This document shows, piece by piece, positions 17,448 through 28,200 of a stretch of 64,000 nt of DNA. Position 1 is the stretch's first letter. Each line of letters starts with the position of its first letter. The DNA is from JANXQG01 sp963824275 (lineage in GTDB: Bacteria; Planctomycetota; Planctomycetia; Pirellulales; Thermoguttaceae): NCBI GenBank assembly GCA_963824275.1, contig CAWGOT010000006.1, positions 1,364,001 through 1,428,000 on the forward strand, in the 5' to 3' direction. A program made the translations under genes and the position numbers. The notes under the pieces are model-generated. The model did not search any database, was not told the DNA's origin, and saw only the letters and a list, made by a program, of their open reading frames with translations.

Positions 17448-19257
17448 TTACCGCCGGGTCCGCTTTCCCTTCATAACGTCTTGCGGGTTGCCGTCCAAAC
17501 GGACTGCAACGCGGTCTCCAATCCAGTCTTCTTCTTGTGCGTTCATCTCCGCTGATGTGGACTGCACTGCGGCGTAGATCTCGCTCAGTGCCGTTGCCCG
17601 CTCCTCTGAAGAAGCGAAGCCATGCAATGTCAACCACACGTTGTCGAACGCCTGCCGAGTCGATCCCTTCAATTCTTCCGTCAACCATGCAAACGGTTCT
17701 GTCCGAATTCGCTCGAATGCACGGGTCAACATGTTAATTTCCCCAGGTTCCAATGAACGAGGGTCAAGAACGAGCAGGTCGGCTGCCTCATAGGTCTCGA
17801 CTTTAATCATGCGGCCATAGCTTCGGCCGTGGGCTTGCCTGACCAGATAATTGAAGGCTCCAAGCATCAGGGCTGCAAGCAGCACAGGTTCAACGTGCTT
17901 CTTCGGCCTGATCTCGACACAATTATGGTCGATCGGAGCCTTGGCCTCATTGAGTCCGGTAACAAGACGCATCTTGTTGACAATCGGCATTACGATTGCG
18001 GCCGGTTCTCGCAGTTCCAGGCGATACCAGTCCCGGCCACGGGCTTTGCACGTGGCAGTATCGCTGTAACCTTCCTTCTCGCCCCAACGTATATATTTCT
18101 CAGCATTTGTCCCCCGAAGTTCACTTCGTGACTGGTCGGCGAGAAACAACAAGGTGCTCAAGTGCTCCCGCCGGACCTCGGGCATAACGATCTCCGCGGG
18201 TCGGAGAATTACCGGCTTCAGGAAGCGTTTCTCAATCTCCCATTCGCGTGCCGCGTCAGGCCGCAAGTAGAAGAATTCGTTTGCTCCGGTCTTGATTCCG
18301 AATCTCACTTCGGCAACATCGCTGAGCCTTACCAGCCTTTCGCTACACTTTTCCACGATGGTCCAATACACGTCCGGGGCACGCAGGTACTTGCCACCCC
18401 ACTTGTCTCCCCGATACTGCTGCATCTGCAGCAGGCGTCTTGCGGAAACCTTCGGACGTTTGCGGTCTTGTATTGAATCGTCCTCCGATTCCTCAACTCC
18501 CTCCGCTCGTAAACCGGCCGTAAGCAGGCAATTCTGGACCACGGGCAGAACCCGGTATTCCGAAGTGGCGGACCGCCCCTGGCAACTCTCGATGGCACAG
18601 AAAACTGCCGGCGAAAGCATGTGCTCAAAAGATGCCTTGAACATTACAAATCGTGCCACTTGGGTGAGCCCGCGTTCCTTTCGGTCGTTTGCAGACGAGA
18701 ACAGCACGATTACGGTGTTTACGTCAGCCGATGCGAAGGATCGCTTCGATTGATTGTCGAGCACGAGCTTTACGTGGCTGTGCTTGAGCAAGAACTCCTG
18801 CAAATCCTTCCCGTAGCCAACGTCGAGCCAGGAGTTGGACGTGATGAAGCAGAACGCTCCCTTCGGGTTCAGCAGCGAAAGTCCGTGGAAATAGAAGTAG
18901 ACGTAGAGGTCGCTCTTGGCGTCGAGCCTGTGGGCCGCCGTGTCCTTGCCGGCCTTGTAGCCGAAGAACCGCGGGAAAAGCTGATATACAGACCGGGCGA
19001 GTTTTGCCTTGTACTCCTTCTTGCTGGCAATGGTAATCTTCTCGCGGGGCAGCAGCGGGTCGGCGATGTTTTCCTGACGAACATAAGGCGGGTTGCCGAC
19101 CACAATGTCGAATCCGCCTTTGTCGCCTTCGAAGATTTCGACAAAGGCGATGTCCCAAACGAACACGTCTGACGGCCGGCGAACGGCTTCCGCCAGCTTC
19201 GCGACCTCTTCGGATTCTGCCATCAGCCTGGCGATTTCGGCTTCCCAGGTGCGTTCC
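17448..19257 (-). CDS. Eco57I-type N6-adenine DNA methylase, N-terminus missing
   Basis: About 600 residues of a type IIG/Eco57I-like adenine methylase. The catalytic motif IV is VVGNPPYVRQ. Upstream homology begins only around WEAEIARLMAESEEV. The target-recognition-like region follows (RFGIKTGANEFFYLRPD, then KPVILRPAEIVMPEV). The motif I S-adenosylmethionine-binding part, normally several hundred residues upstream, is absent because at about 19258 the sequence changes abruptly into a membrane-protein gene. As it stands the protein should not bind cofactor. The helicase follows in the same operon. Explanations are a genuine deletion or a contig misjoin. A minus-strand frame runs through the junction to 19340 but its first 28 residues are not methylase. 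Confidence 0.85.
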
Positions 19258-19548
19258 GGCCGACGTGATGCCGATCGGCAGCCCTGCCGCGACATTCGCC
19301 AGCCAGGCGGGCGTTCCCACGAGGAGACACAACCCGCCAACGCTCACCCAACGCGCCCAGCCGAAGCACATCCCCAGACTCAGAACCAGGAACGCCAGAT
19401 GGCATAGCCAGAAGGCCTCGGCCAGGTGTTCCGTCGCTGCGCAGTAGACCACGTGGCAGACGAACAGCACCACGCCGAACCGTCCCAGCCAGGGATAGCA
19501 GCGGCCCTGGTTCGAGGCGTAAGGCGGGGATAGCATGTCGAGTCGCAT
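19258..19548 (-). CDS. Membrane protein, C-terminus cut by the junction
   Basis: About 95 residues from the ATG at 19548 (MRLDMLSPPY; a second ATG lies at 19536). It has at least two membrane helices (WLGRFGVVLFVCHVVYCA and HLAFLVLSLGMCFGWARW) plus a third hydrophobic segment (VGGLCLLVGTPAWLANVAA). The frame loses its character near 19258, exactly where the methylase begins, so the 3' end is missing. It is the next gene after the KASIII in the same direction and probably belongs to the lipid-type cluster, for instance as a small transporter or membrane-bound enzyme. No family is recognised. Confidence 0.55.
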
Positions 19549-19565
19549 CGGGCCATCTCTTTTCC

Positions 19566-19661
19566 AAAGTAGCAGGCACACTCCGTGTGCCGTCCTCCCA
19601 AGTTGGCTGGCATTGTCGAGGAACGACAAGCGGACGGCACACGGAGTGTGCCTGCTACTTT
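19566..19661. repeat. Inverted repeat, 30-bp perfect arms
   Basis: The arms at 19566-19595 and 19632-19661 are exact reverse complements (AAAGTAGCAGGCACACTCCG and onward), separated by 36 bp. The right arm contains the TAG stop of the KASIII-like gene, so the structure may terminate transcription or stabilise the 3' end. It resembles intergenic palindromes common in planctomycete genomes. Confidence 0.85.
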
Positions 19662-20683
19662 TCTTGCCGTCCGTGAACGGTTACCTGCGTCAGACGTTCG
19701 AAGACGATCGCGGCCTGCGAATAGCCGGCCGACGTTCCCATTAGCATCACCTGGCTCCCGCCGGCGATCGCGCCGCTCTCCATGCACTGGTGCAACAAGG
19801 CCGGCATGCTCGCGGCTACGAGGTTGCCTTAGTCGGCCACGTGACGATGAAATCGATCCGCCGGAATCTCGATCCAGCGGCGGACCATCTCCAGCGCCTT
19901 CGGGGCGCCTTGATGCGGGACCACCTGCAGCCGGGCACGGTCCACCTGCGGCCGGCCGACGACCCGCCGGAACATGGGCGCCAGGTGCTTATGCACGGCC
20001 TTCATGAGGACCTTGCCGTCCATGTGGAAGCGAAAATCCGAGTCGTTCTCCGGGGTGTATTCGTCGGCCATGTGCAGATGTCCGCCGCCATCGACCCGGC
20101 AGGCCAAGAGATATTGGGAGTGCGTTTCCTGCACGAAGACTCCCAAACCGGGCGATTCGCGGTGCCGCAAGACGAAGGCGGCCGCTCCATCGCCGAACAG
20201 CGACGCAACCTCGGGCTCGCGCCAATCGACGGCGGCCAGCGGCGATTCCGAACAGACGATCAGGATATGGCGATACGTTCCACCTTGCATCAGCCCGCTG
20301 GCCACGCGGAGGGCGACGATGAACCCCAGGCACGTCGTCTGGATGTCGAAGCCGGGGATTCCCTGCGCGGCCGGGCCGAACATCGCCTGGACGTGGGCTG
20401 CATTGCAAGGAATCGGCCGATGCCGCGAAGTGCTGCAGTCGAGGATCAGGTCGATGTCGGACCAAGAGACCTCGGCGGCGGCCATGGCCCGAACAACCGC
20501 CTCGCGGCCCATCGTCGCGACCGTTTCCGGCGACAGGCACTCGAAGCGGCGATTCACGCCGATATTCGCACGCGTCCAGCCGGCGGCCTTGCCCAGCCGC
20601 CGGTCGATCCCTTCGGCGCAGACCTCTTTTCGCGGGAAACAGGTCCCCGAACCGATGATCGTGAAATGCTGGTGGAAATCCAT
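19655..20683 (-). CDS. 3-oxoacyl-ACP synthase III-like enzyme with internal stop
   Basis: About 342 residues if one TAA (19829-19831) is read through. The fold is KASIII/OleA-like thiolase. The nucleophile cysteine is in DIQTTCLGFIVAL and the histidine in VVPHQGAPKALEM. The catalytic asparagine lies just after the stop, in GNLVAAS, where the family has YGN, so TAT or TAC has become TAA. The downstream 57 residues stay in frame and look intact. The ATG at 20683 has AGGGAAGG upstream, and one at 20707 is also open. The enzyme would condense an acyl thioester in a lipid or natural-product pathway. The stop is either a sequencing error or an inactivating mutation, because the truncated form lacks the triad asparagine. 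Confidence 0.85.
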
Positions 20684-20710
20684 GGTTCCACCTTCCCTCT
20701 TATTCATCGC

Positions 20711-21909
20711 TTACCACTCCAGAATCTCAAAGGTATTGTCGGCAGCGACGCGAATCCGCCGCGTTCGCCAGCGGATCGTCGGCACGAGCAGGGCGTGGCA
20801 GGCGTGAATCGGCTGCAACAGCTCCGACACGATCGATAGGAAAAATCGAAAGCGGACTTCGCGATCGAAACAACGGCGATGCAGGAAACGAATCAATACG
20901 TGCCGCACGCGCAGCGTGACGCCCAAGGCAACGGCGGCGAGAGCTGCGCACGGCGCACGGCGGGCGCGAACCACGACGACAACAGCAACCAGAACGTCGC
21001 GATCAAGGCGGTCCACAACAACAGCGGCGGGAGTCCCAGCACCGCCAGCAGAAGCAGTTGAACGGCCGGACGCTGGTCGCGAACCAGCGCGGCGGCGAAC
21101 ACGAACCAGCGATGCATGATCTGGGAATAATGTCGAATGCCGGTGACGCTCGTGCAAAGATATTGAGGGACGCTCCCCTGGTGAATCCGCCGGCCGCTGT
21201 CGAGCAGCAATCGGGCCAGCGCATAATCGTCGCACAGCCGCTCCTGGATCGACGAAAACCCGCCCAGCGACCGCATGGTCTCCGTGCGCGTCACGTAGAA
21301 CATGCCGTTGATCGAAAGCGGCCCCACGACGGGCAGCAGCGAAAGATAGGTCATGATGCTGTTGTTGTTGACAAAATGGGTCACGAGCGAATCCCACCCG
21401 GCGGCCGCCGACGAGTAGCAGGGAATGCCCGTGTAAAGGTCGCAGCGATCGAGGGCCGAAACGGCCGCGCCCAGGTTCCGCTCGGAAATCGTCGTGTCGT
21501 CGTCGAGAACCGCCGCGTAGGGCGTGTCGATCTTGGGCCATGCCTTGGCGAGCTTGTAGGCCTTGGGATTGACGTTATCCGGGGCGCGGTCACAGCAGAC
21601 GATTTCAACACGCCCGGCATGTTCCCGGCAAAGCGGCGCCACGGCGCTTCGGCCGGTTGCATCGTCGCGATCGACCAGCCACAGGAAGCGGGTCGCCTGC
21701 GGCGTGCCGAGCAACGTCTGGCGAAGCACGTCCGCCAGCCGCGGGTCGCCGCCGAGGATCGGTTGCACGATCGTGATCTGGCCGGCCGCCAGCGGCGCGT
21801 CGCCGGCCGGCTCGCGGCGCAGGCAGCGGAGGCTGGACTGGAATTTCACGATCGCGATCGCAAGATACAGTCCCAGCGCGATCAGGCAAACCAGCAGAAG
21901 GTTGAACAT
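20711..21909 (-). CDS. Ceramide-glucosyltransferase-like GT2 (HpnI type), frameshifted
   Basis: About 398 residues from the ATG at 21909 (MFNLLLVCLIALGLYLAIA, an N-terminal membrane helix). The family 2/21 glycosyltransferase core shows ITIVQPILGGDPRL, the metal-binding DDDT (YAAVLDDDTTI), NGMFYVTR, and the acceptor motif ERLCDDYALARLL followed by QYLCTS. C-terminal membrane helices follow (AVQLLLLAVLGLPPLLLW). A one-base shift near 20950 joins these to the last 80 residues (VTLRVRHVLIRF to FEILEW). Related enzymes put sugars on hopanoids or ceramides at the inner membrane. It is in line with the KASIII-like and epimerase genes, which suggests lipid glycosylation. Confidence 0.85.
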
Positions 21910-21951
21910 ACGTTTAGGCGCCGTAAATGAAAGTGTTGTGAAAATTGGAAC

Positions 21952-22009
21952 TGTAGGACGGGCTTCCCAGCCCGTCAATTTGCAGACGGCCTAGGAAGGC
22001 CGTCCTACA
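21952..22009. repeat. Inverted repeat, 25-bp imperfect arms
   Basis: TGTAGGACGGGCTTCCCAGC at 21952 onward pairs with the complement at 21985-22009 with three mismatches in 25. It fills the gap between the epimerase stop and the glycosyltransferase start. The family differs from the palindrome at 19566. Confidence 0.8.
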
Positions 22010-22036
22010 AGGGTCGTCAACTCGTGCTTTCACGCC

Positions 22037-23031
22037 TTACATCCTCGGCCGTTGCCACTCCACAAAGCGTCGCAGTCCTTCATGCACGCCGATCGGCGGC
22101 GGGCCGAATCCCTCGCGGCAACGCAACACGTCAAAGGTCTTCGAGCAGGCGAAGACGCTTACGCCAAACACCGTGATCGGCGGTTCGCCCGGCAGGTGCA
22201 GCCAGCGGTAAACCCGTTCCGTCCATCGCCGGCGCGGAGGGCCATGGCCACGGACACCCGCCGTTTCGGCGCAGGCAGATTCAATCCTTCCAGCGCTTCC
22301 AGCAGGAACTCATGTATCGACACCGGCTCGGCGTTCGTCAGGTTGTAGGCATCGTGCTTGAGCGGACGGGTCGCAGCTTGCAGCATGTAATGGCAGAGAT
22401 TGTCGATGTAGATCACGTCGCCTTGCGGCGGTGGCCCGTCGGAAACCAGCAGCGGCAGGCGGCCCTTGCGAGCGGCCGTCAGCACGCGGGGAAATAACAC
22501 CGTGTCGCCAGGCCCAAAGACGGCACGCGGGCAAGATCACGTGTTCGCCGCTATAGGCCCGCACCAGGCATTCCCCGGCATATTTGGTGGCCGCGTAAGT
22601 ATTGACAAAATGGGGGCCGATAGGGCTGGCTTCCGTCAAATCGAACTGGTGGCCGTCGCGATAAAATACCGAGCTGGAGGAGATATGGATGAGCCGCGGC
22701 TTGGGGCGTTGCGATTCACAATAGGCAATGACGTGCCGCGTGGCTTCGACATTATCACGCTCGAAAGCCCTGCGGCTGCCCCAGGGAGCCGCCCTCGCCG
22801 CGGCATGAATGACAACGTCCGGCAAAAAGGGCAGCCGCAGGCTTCGTGCACCGGTTGGCTGAGATCAAGGGACTGGTAGTTGTTCTCGTCGAGCGGCGTG
22901 TCGGGCACGGCCGCCTTGTCCGGCAAGGGGCGCCGTCCCACCCCATACAAACGCAGGTTGGGCACTGCTGCGAACTGCCGCATGAAACTACTGCCCACAA
23001 AGCCGGAAGCCCCCGTGACGAGGATATTCAT
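22037..23031 (-). CDS. NAD-dependent epimerase/dehydratase (several frameshifts)
   Basis: About 330 residues recovered from three frames. The start MNILVTGASGFVGSSFMRQF (ATG at 23031) carries the GxxGxxG NAD-binding motif. VIHAAARAAPWGS follows, then SSSSVFY and the catalytic YxxxK in YAATKYAGECLV. VIYIDNLCHYMLQA is next, and the protein ends FVEWQRPRM. Shifts are needed near 22825, 22500 and 22180, with no internal stops in the joined reading. This extended SDR resembles OleD/hpnA-type reductases that act on beta-keto or sugar substrates. Its start overlaps the stop of the adenylate-forming gene (ATGA). Confidence 0.85.
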
Positions 23032-24367
23032 GCGGGTGTCCCCTTTTCCGGAATGGGCTTTTGCAGGCAGCGTATGCGGCGCCGTTTCCGGTCCAGCGTC
23101 TCTTGCCCGGTCTGTGGCCAGGGCGAAACTCAGCAGCGGGAGGCCGCAGCCGCAACTGCCGGCAGAGCCCGGCAAGCTCGCGCTCGATCTGCGCTTCGGC
23201 CTGCCCGCTTTCCACGCCCTGCATGGGCTGCAGGCGCACGAGCCACGTCAGCGCATGCTGTTCCAGGCGGTAGTCGGAAAAGCAATCCTGCGCCAGCAGC
23301 ATGGCGCGACGCAGACTGTCGGGGAACAGGGCGGTCAAGGCGTCGTTCCGCACGTCGGGCAGCCATAAGACATCGTCCTGCCGGCCCTCAATCGCCGCGA
23401 TTGTGCGCGTATGCCGGCCGCACGGGCAGTCTTGCTCCGCATCGATGCGCAACACGTCGTCCAATCGGTAACGGACAAAGGCCTGCGTCCGCCGGCTGAA
23501 GTCCGTTATGACAGGCACAAAGCGCTGTTGCCCGGCGTCCAGCCATTGGGGCTCGATATGGACGTGTTCCTCGTTCAGGTGCAAGCGGCCGTGCGGGCAG
23601 CTTGCCGCCAAAAAGCCCTCGGTGCATTGATAGACCTCTTGCAGATGCCGATGCCATGCGTTGCGGGCATGTCGGGCGTCGTCCGGCTCCAGCGTTTCGG
23701 CCACGCTCACCACCTGTTGAGGACGGATATTGAGCGCTTGGCCCTGCTGCTGCGCCAGTAAGCCGAGGGCAGAGGCCGGCGCAATCAGGACATGGGGTTG
23801 CAACCGGTTCAACTCCGATACCAGGCCGGAGAGTCCTGCCAGGAGATCCAGATAACTGAATTGCAAGCGCCGGCTATGCACGCGGGTGTAGAGGTTGCTG
23901 TTGGCCCTGAGCAGAAAGGCCACGCGCAAGGGCGGCGCGAGGGGACTTACGAGTTGGCAAAGCGATCTGTGGCTCAGCAATTTTGCCATGACGGCGCCTG
24001 CCCAGCGGCTGCTTTCCTGCCGGCTGACGAGAAAACCGCGCTCGCCGGAAGTGCCGCTGGAGAGCCCTACGCTGATGCCATGCCGCAGCGCGGGGGTAAA
24101 GTCGCGACTGCGCTCGGCTGCCAGTCCCTCGGCGAGCGTCAGAGAGCGGGCGATGCCATAGCGGTTGAGTTCGTCAAAATGCTCGCGGACCTGCGCTTTT
24201 TCGAGCAAGGGCAAGTCCGCTAATTCAACAACGCCGCGGCCGGGCAGGTAGTTCTTGTAAAATGGGAAGTGGGGCAATACGCGTTGAAGATAGCGGTGGA
24301 TCTGCCGTGCCTGCCAGCGCAGCAGATGGTCGCGACTGGCAAAACGATACCCCCAACGCGTCCGCAT
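23028..24367 (-). CDS. Adenylate-forming enzyme (F390 synthetase/CapK-like)
   Basis: About 445 residues. The sequence RYLQRVLPHFPFYKNYLPGR is typical of the phenylacetate-CoA ligase/F390 synthetase branch. The nucleotide-binding loop appears as VGLSSGTSGERGFLVS, followed by VVSVAETLEPD, the YQCTEGFLAASC motif and RYRLDDVLRID. CPCGRHTRTI may bind zinc. The frame reaches 24562, but the homologous part starts around 24367-24400; I use the ATG at 24367. A one-base shift near 23120 gives the natural end LDRKRRRIRCLQ...TPA with TGA overlapping the epimerase ATG. It would adenylate an acid for transfer to a thiol or other acceptor in the cluster's pathway. Confidence 0.8.
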
Positions 24368-24392
24368 GAACTGCGCCAAGAGGGTCAGCGCA

Positions 24393-25255
24393 TCAGCAGT
24401 TTTGGCCAAGGGCACGATACAGATCCATACTTTGCTGGCAGTGTGACGGGAGAATAAAGAGCTCCGGGTGTTGGGCGCCGAGGTGGTGCAGGGATTCCAA
24501 GGTCCGCCGATATGCCGGCCAGTTGTGCATGATGAGGCCGGCGAGGCGGCTGGGCGGCACATGGTTCAACCAGGCCTGGCGAGACCAACAGGCATCGCGC
24601 AGAGAAACACCTCGCGCTCCTGCGAATCGCGAAACAGCAAGCCCATTTGCCCCGCGGTGTGGCCTGGAAGCGGCACCGCGAGGACGCTATGATCGCCCCA
24701 CACGTCACGACCCTCACCCAATGCCGACCACGCGCTAGGCAGGGGGCCGGCAGGGAGATCTTCCACAAATTGAAGTCTGGCGGCGAAATTGTCCGGCAAG
24801 AGGGCGGGTAGAAAGCCATGCGTCAGGCCCGACAGTCGTGTTTGCCGGCATGCCAGCTCCCACTCGCGGCGCATCAGCAGGAAGCGGGCCTGCGGCAGGT
24901 CGCGGAGACCGGCGATGTGGTCGGCATGGAGATGGGAAATAAAACAGACGCGGATATCCGCCGGGCGCAGGCCGAGCCGTGCAAGTTGCGCTGTCAGGGA
25001 TTCCTCCGGCGGCAAGGTCATCGGCGTGATCCAGCGGTAGAGACGTTCAGGAAATGCCTGCGTGGCCGAAAAGAACCGCTCGGCATAACCGGTATCAAAC
25101 AAGGCGACGCCCTGCTGCGGATGTAACAAAAGGGCACAAATCGAGGGAAACTGGATGATCCGCCAGCGCGCGGCCCTGTACGTCACGCGTTCGCAATGGC
25201 GGCAATGGCCGACCCGCAAGAGGTGTACTTGAACGCGGTGACCGGAACTGAACAT
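24393..25255 (-). CDS. MBL-fold metallo-hydrolase (one frameshift)
   Basis: About 287 residues. The metal-binding motif HLHADH is in ICFISHLHADHIAG-type context (VCFISHLHADHIAGLRDL). A further metal histidine lies in VPLPGHTAGQMGLLF. The first frame stops at 24566, but a shift near 24590 continues into a conserved end (WLNHVPPSRLAGLIMHNWPA, then HPELFILPSHC) ending at 24393. It is the first gene of the cluster in transcription order and is followed by the adenylate-forming enzyme. Members hydrolyse lactones, thioesters or phosphoesters; a thioesterase or lactonase role fits the cluster but is inferred. Confidence 0.83.
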
Positions 25256-25274
25256 GCTGCGGTCCTGATGGGGA

Positions 25275-28200
25275 CTAAAATAGTGCGAACACCATCAGCG
25301 AGACGCCTTGCCGCGGGAGTTTCAGCTTCACGGTGGCGGCGCCGGCGGCGATGCTTACGGTTTCGGGGTTGCCGATCGTTTCAAGCTGTCCTGCCCGCTC
25401 CAAATCGACGAACTGCTGCGGCGTGGGCTTTTGCGGCGAGCCCATCTGCTGCCAGGCCGTGAACGCGTTGCTGTGATCGTGATCGATGCGATATTGCACG
25501 AGCCTGGCCCGCTGCGCCGCGGCGGGCAGATTCTCAGCGAGAGCGCGATCTCGGCCGCCGGCCCCGGCGCGTCGTCGTCATGATAATGCCACGCCAAGAC
25601 GAACAGCTTGTTGCCGTCGATCGCGGCCAACGCGGAGACGTCGGGCTTTGCCCGCGCACGCCGCTGCGGAGGATGTCATCCAGCCGTGTCGCCCCGCTGC
25701 TTTCCACGCCGACCCGCTTGCCGCTCATCTTGCCCAACATGCGGAAGACGTTGAAGGCCGGCACGTTGATCCCGCCCGTGGTCGCCATCACGCGGAAGCC
25801 GGCGAAGATCGGCTGATTCTCGAATTCGAAGGCCCAGGTCAGCGCCTTCCAGGTTCACGCCGCGACGGTCGGCGATCTCCAGTTCGCGCCCGAAGCTCGC
25901 GGCGGAATAGCTCGAATACATCGTCGTGTTGCGATAGGCAAGCTGCGGCCCCGTGCAGGCGGCGCAGCCGTCGGGGTCGGATTCGCCGATGACGATCGGC
26001 TTGCCCTTGCTTTCCGGGAAGGAAGCCACGATGCCGAACCCTTCGTCGATCGCGCGAAGCTGATTGGAAATGCCCATGCGGACGTGGCCGTTGACGAAGC
26101 TCGGCGACCCCTTGGCATGGAAGGAGAGGAAATCCAGCGGCGTGCCGACCCGGCCGGTGGCGTAGTTGGTTCCATGCAGGCAGTGCGCGATGAAATCGCG
26201 CTGCCAACTGCCGCCGCTGCCGGCGCAGTCGCTGCCGCCGACCCGCGCCGCCGGCAGCGCCTTCTTCACGCCGTCGATCGCATAGTCTTGCAGCTTGAAG
26301 AACTCCTCCTTGGTTCCCTTCCAGTAGCCGATGTTGGGTTCGTTCCAGACTTCCCAATACCATTGCTCGACTTCCGATTTTCCATATTTCTCCACGCAAT
26401 GCTTGACCCACTGATAGACCAGCTCGCGCCACTTGTCATAGCTTTTGGGAGGATAGGCCCAGCCGGTGAAGATCGAATTGCCCGCACCGCTTCCGCCGGG
26501 CACAAAATGGTGCTGGTAGGGCTCGGGGTGGGTGGAAAGTCGCCTCGGGCATGAAACCGATCTGCGCGTAGGGCTTGACGCCGTTTTTCAGGTAGGCGTC
26601 GAAGATGCGATCGACGATGGTGAAGTCGTAAAGGGGATTGCCCTTGGCGTCTTCGCTGTAGATGTTGGTCGATCCCCACTTGAAGGCCGGCGTGCCGTCG
26701 CCGCTGGTGAGCATATTGTGCGCGCGGAAGTAGGCCTGCGGCGGGCCCAGCTTGCCGATATCGCCAAGCAGCTTCAGGCCGTCTTTCATGCAGGCGTAGT
26801 TGGGTTCATCGGCGCCGAAGAAGCGGTAGAACGGCTTCATCTCGCCTTTGACTTGCCCTGCATCGACGATCATCGTCACGGCAAAATCCGGCTGCGGCGC
26901 CGCCGGCTGCGCGGAAAACGGGGCAAGCACGTAGGCCTTGCCGATTTCCGTGGGGAACTCGACGACAGTCTTCTCGGGCCGCGTGAGCTTCACGGCCTGG
27001 CCGCCCACGGTCACGTCCATCGGGGCCGCGGTGCGGATGCGGACCACGTTGCCCGCCTTCGAGCGGATCGTCGCCCTATCGACCGCGCCGTCCTTCCACG
27101 TCACGTCGGCCTCGAAGGCCCCGCGGGCGCAGAGGCCCTGGTACTCACCCGCCGACCAAGCTTTCGGCAGGGCGGGCAGGAGATGGATCTCGCCGGCGTG
27201 GCTCTGGATCAGCATCTCGGCGATGCCGGCCGTGCCGCCGAAGTTGCCGTCGATCTGGAACGGCGGGTGCGTATCGAAGAGGTCGGGCAGCGTGCCGTTC
27301 TTCAGCAGGTTCGAGAGCATCCTGTAGGCGTGGTCGCCGTCGCGGAGGCGGGCCCAGAAGTTGACCTTCCAGGCCATGCTCCAGCCGGTGCCGCCGTCGC
27401 CGCGGCCTTCCAGCGACTTGCGGGCGGCGGCCGCCAGGTCGGGCGTTTCCGTCACGGAGATCGAGTGGCCGGGGTGCAGGCCGAAGAGGTGCGACACGTG
27501 CCGGTGCTGCGGGTCGGCGTCGCCGTAGTCCTCGACCCACTCCTGAAGGCGGCCGGTCTTCTTGCTGATCTGCAGCGGCGCGAGCCGCGCCAGCGCCTTC
27601 TCGCACTCCGCCCGGAAGGCCTCGTCGCTGCCCAGGACCTTGCTCGCCGCGATGCAGTTGGTGAGCAGGTCGTTGACAATCTCGAGGTCCATCGTGGCCG
27701 CATAAGTGAACATCGCGCGGCTGCCGTCGGCCTTGATGAAGGTGTTCTCGGGCGAGTACGAGGGGTTCGTCACGAGCTTGCCGGCCACGGGCGCGGGCAC
27801 CATGTACCCATGGTCGGCGGGGGCCTCCATGAGAAAATCGAGGATGAAGCGGGCGGCGCCCTTCATCAGCGGATAGCCCTGCCTGGCCAGAAACGCCTTG
27901 TCGTTGGTGAACAGGTAGTGCTCATAGGGATGCTGGGCCAGCCACGCCGAGCCCATCGGCCACACGCCCTGGATGCCGTCGGCCGGGGCCGTGCGGTCGA
28001 AGATGTCGCTCAGGTGGTGGACCACCCAGCCGTTGCAGCCGTACATCGCCTTGGCCGTGCGGCTGCCCGGCTCGACCAGCGTATCCATGAAGTCGAACAG
28101 CGGCAGGTGGCACTCCGAGAGATTGCAGACCTCAGTCGGCCAATAGTTCATCTGGATATTGATATTGGTATGATAGTCGGCGTTCCACGGGGCGCTGGTG

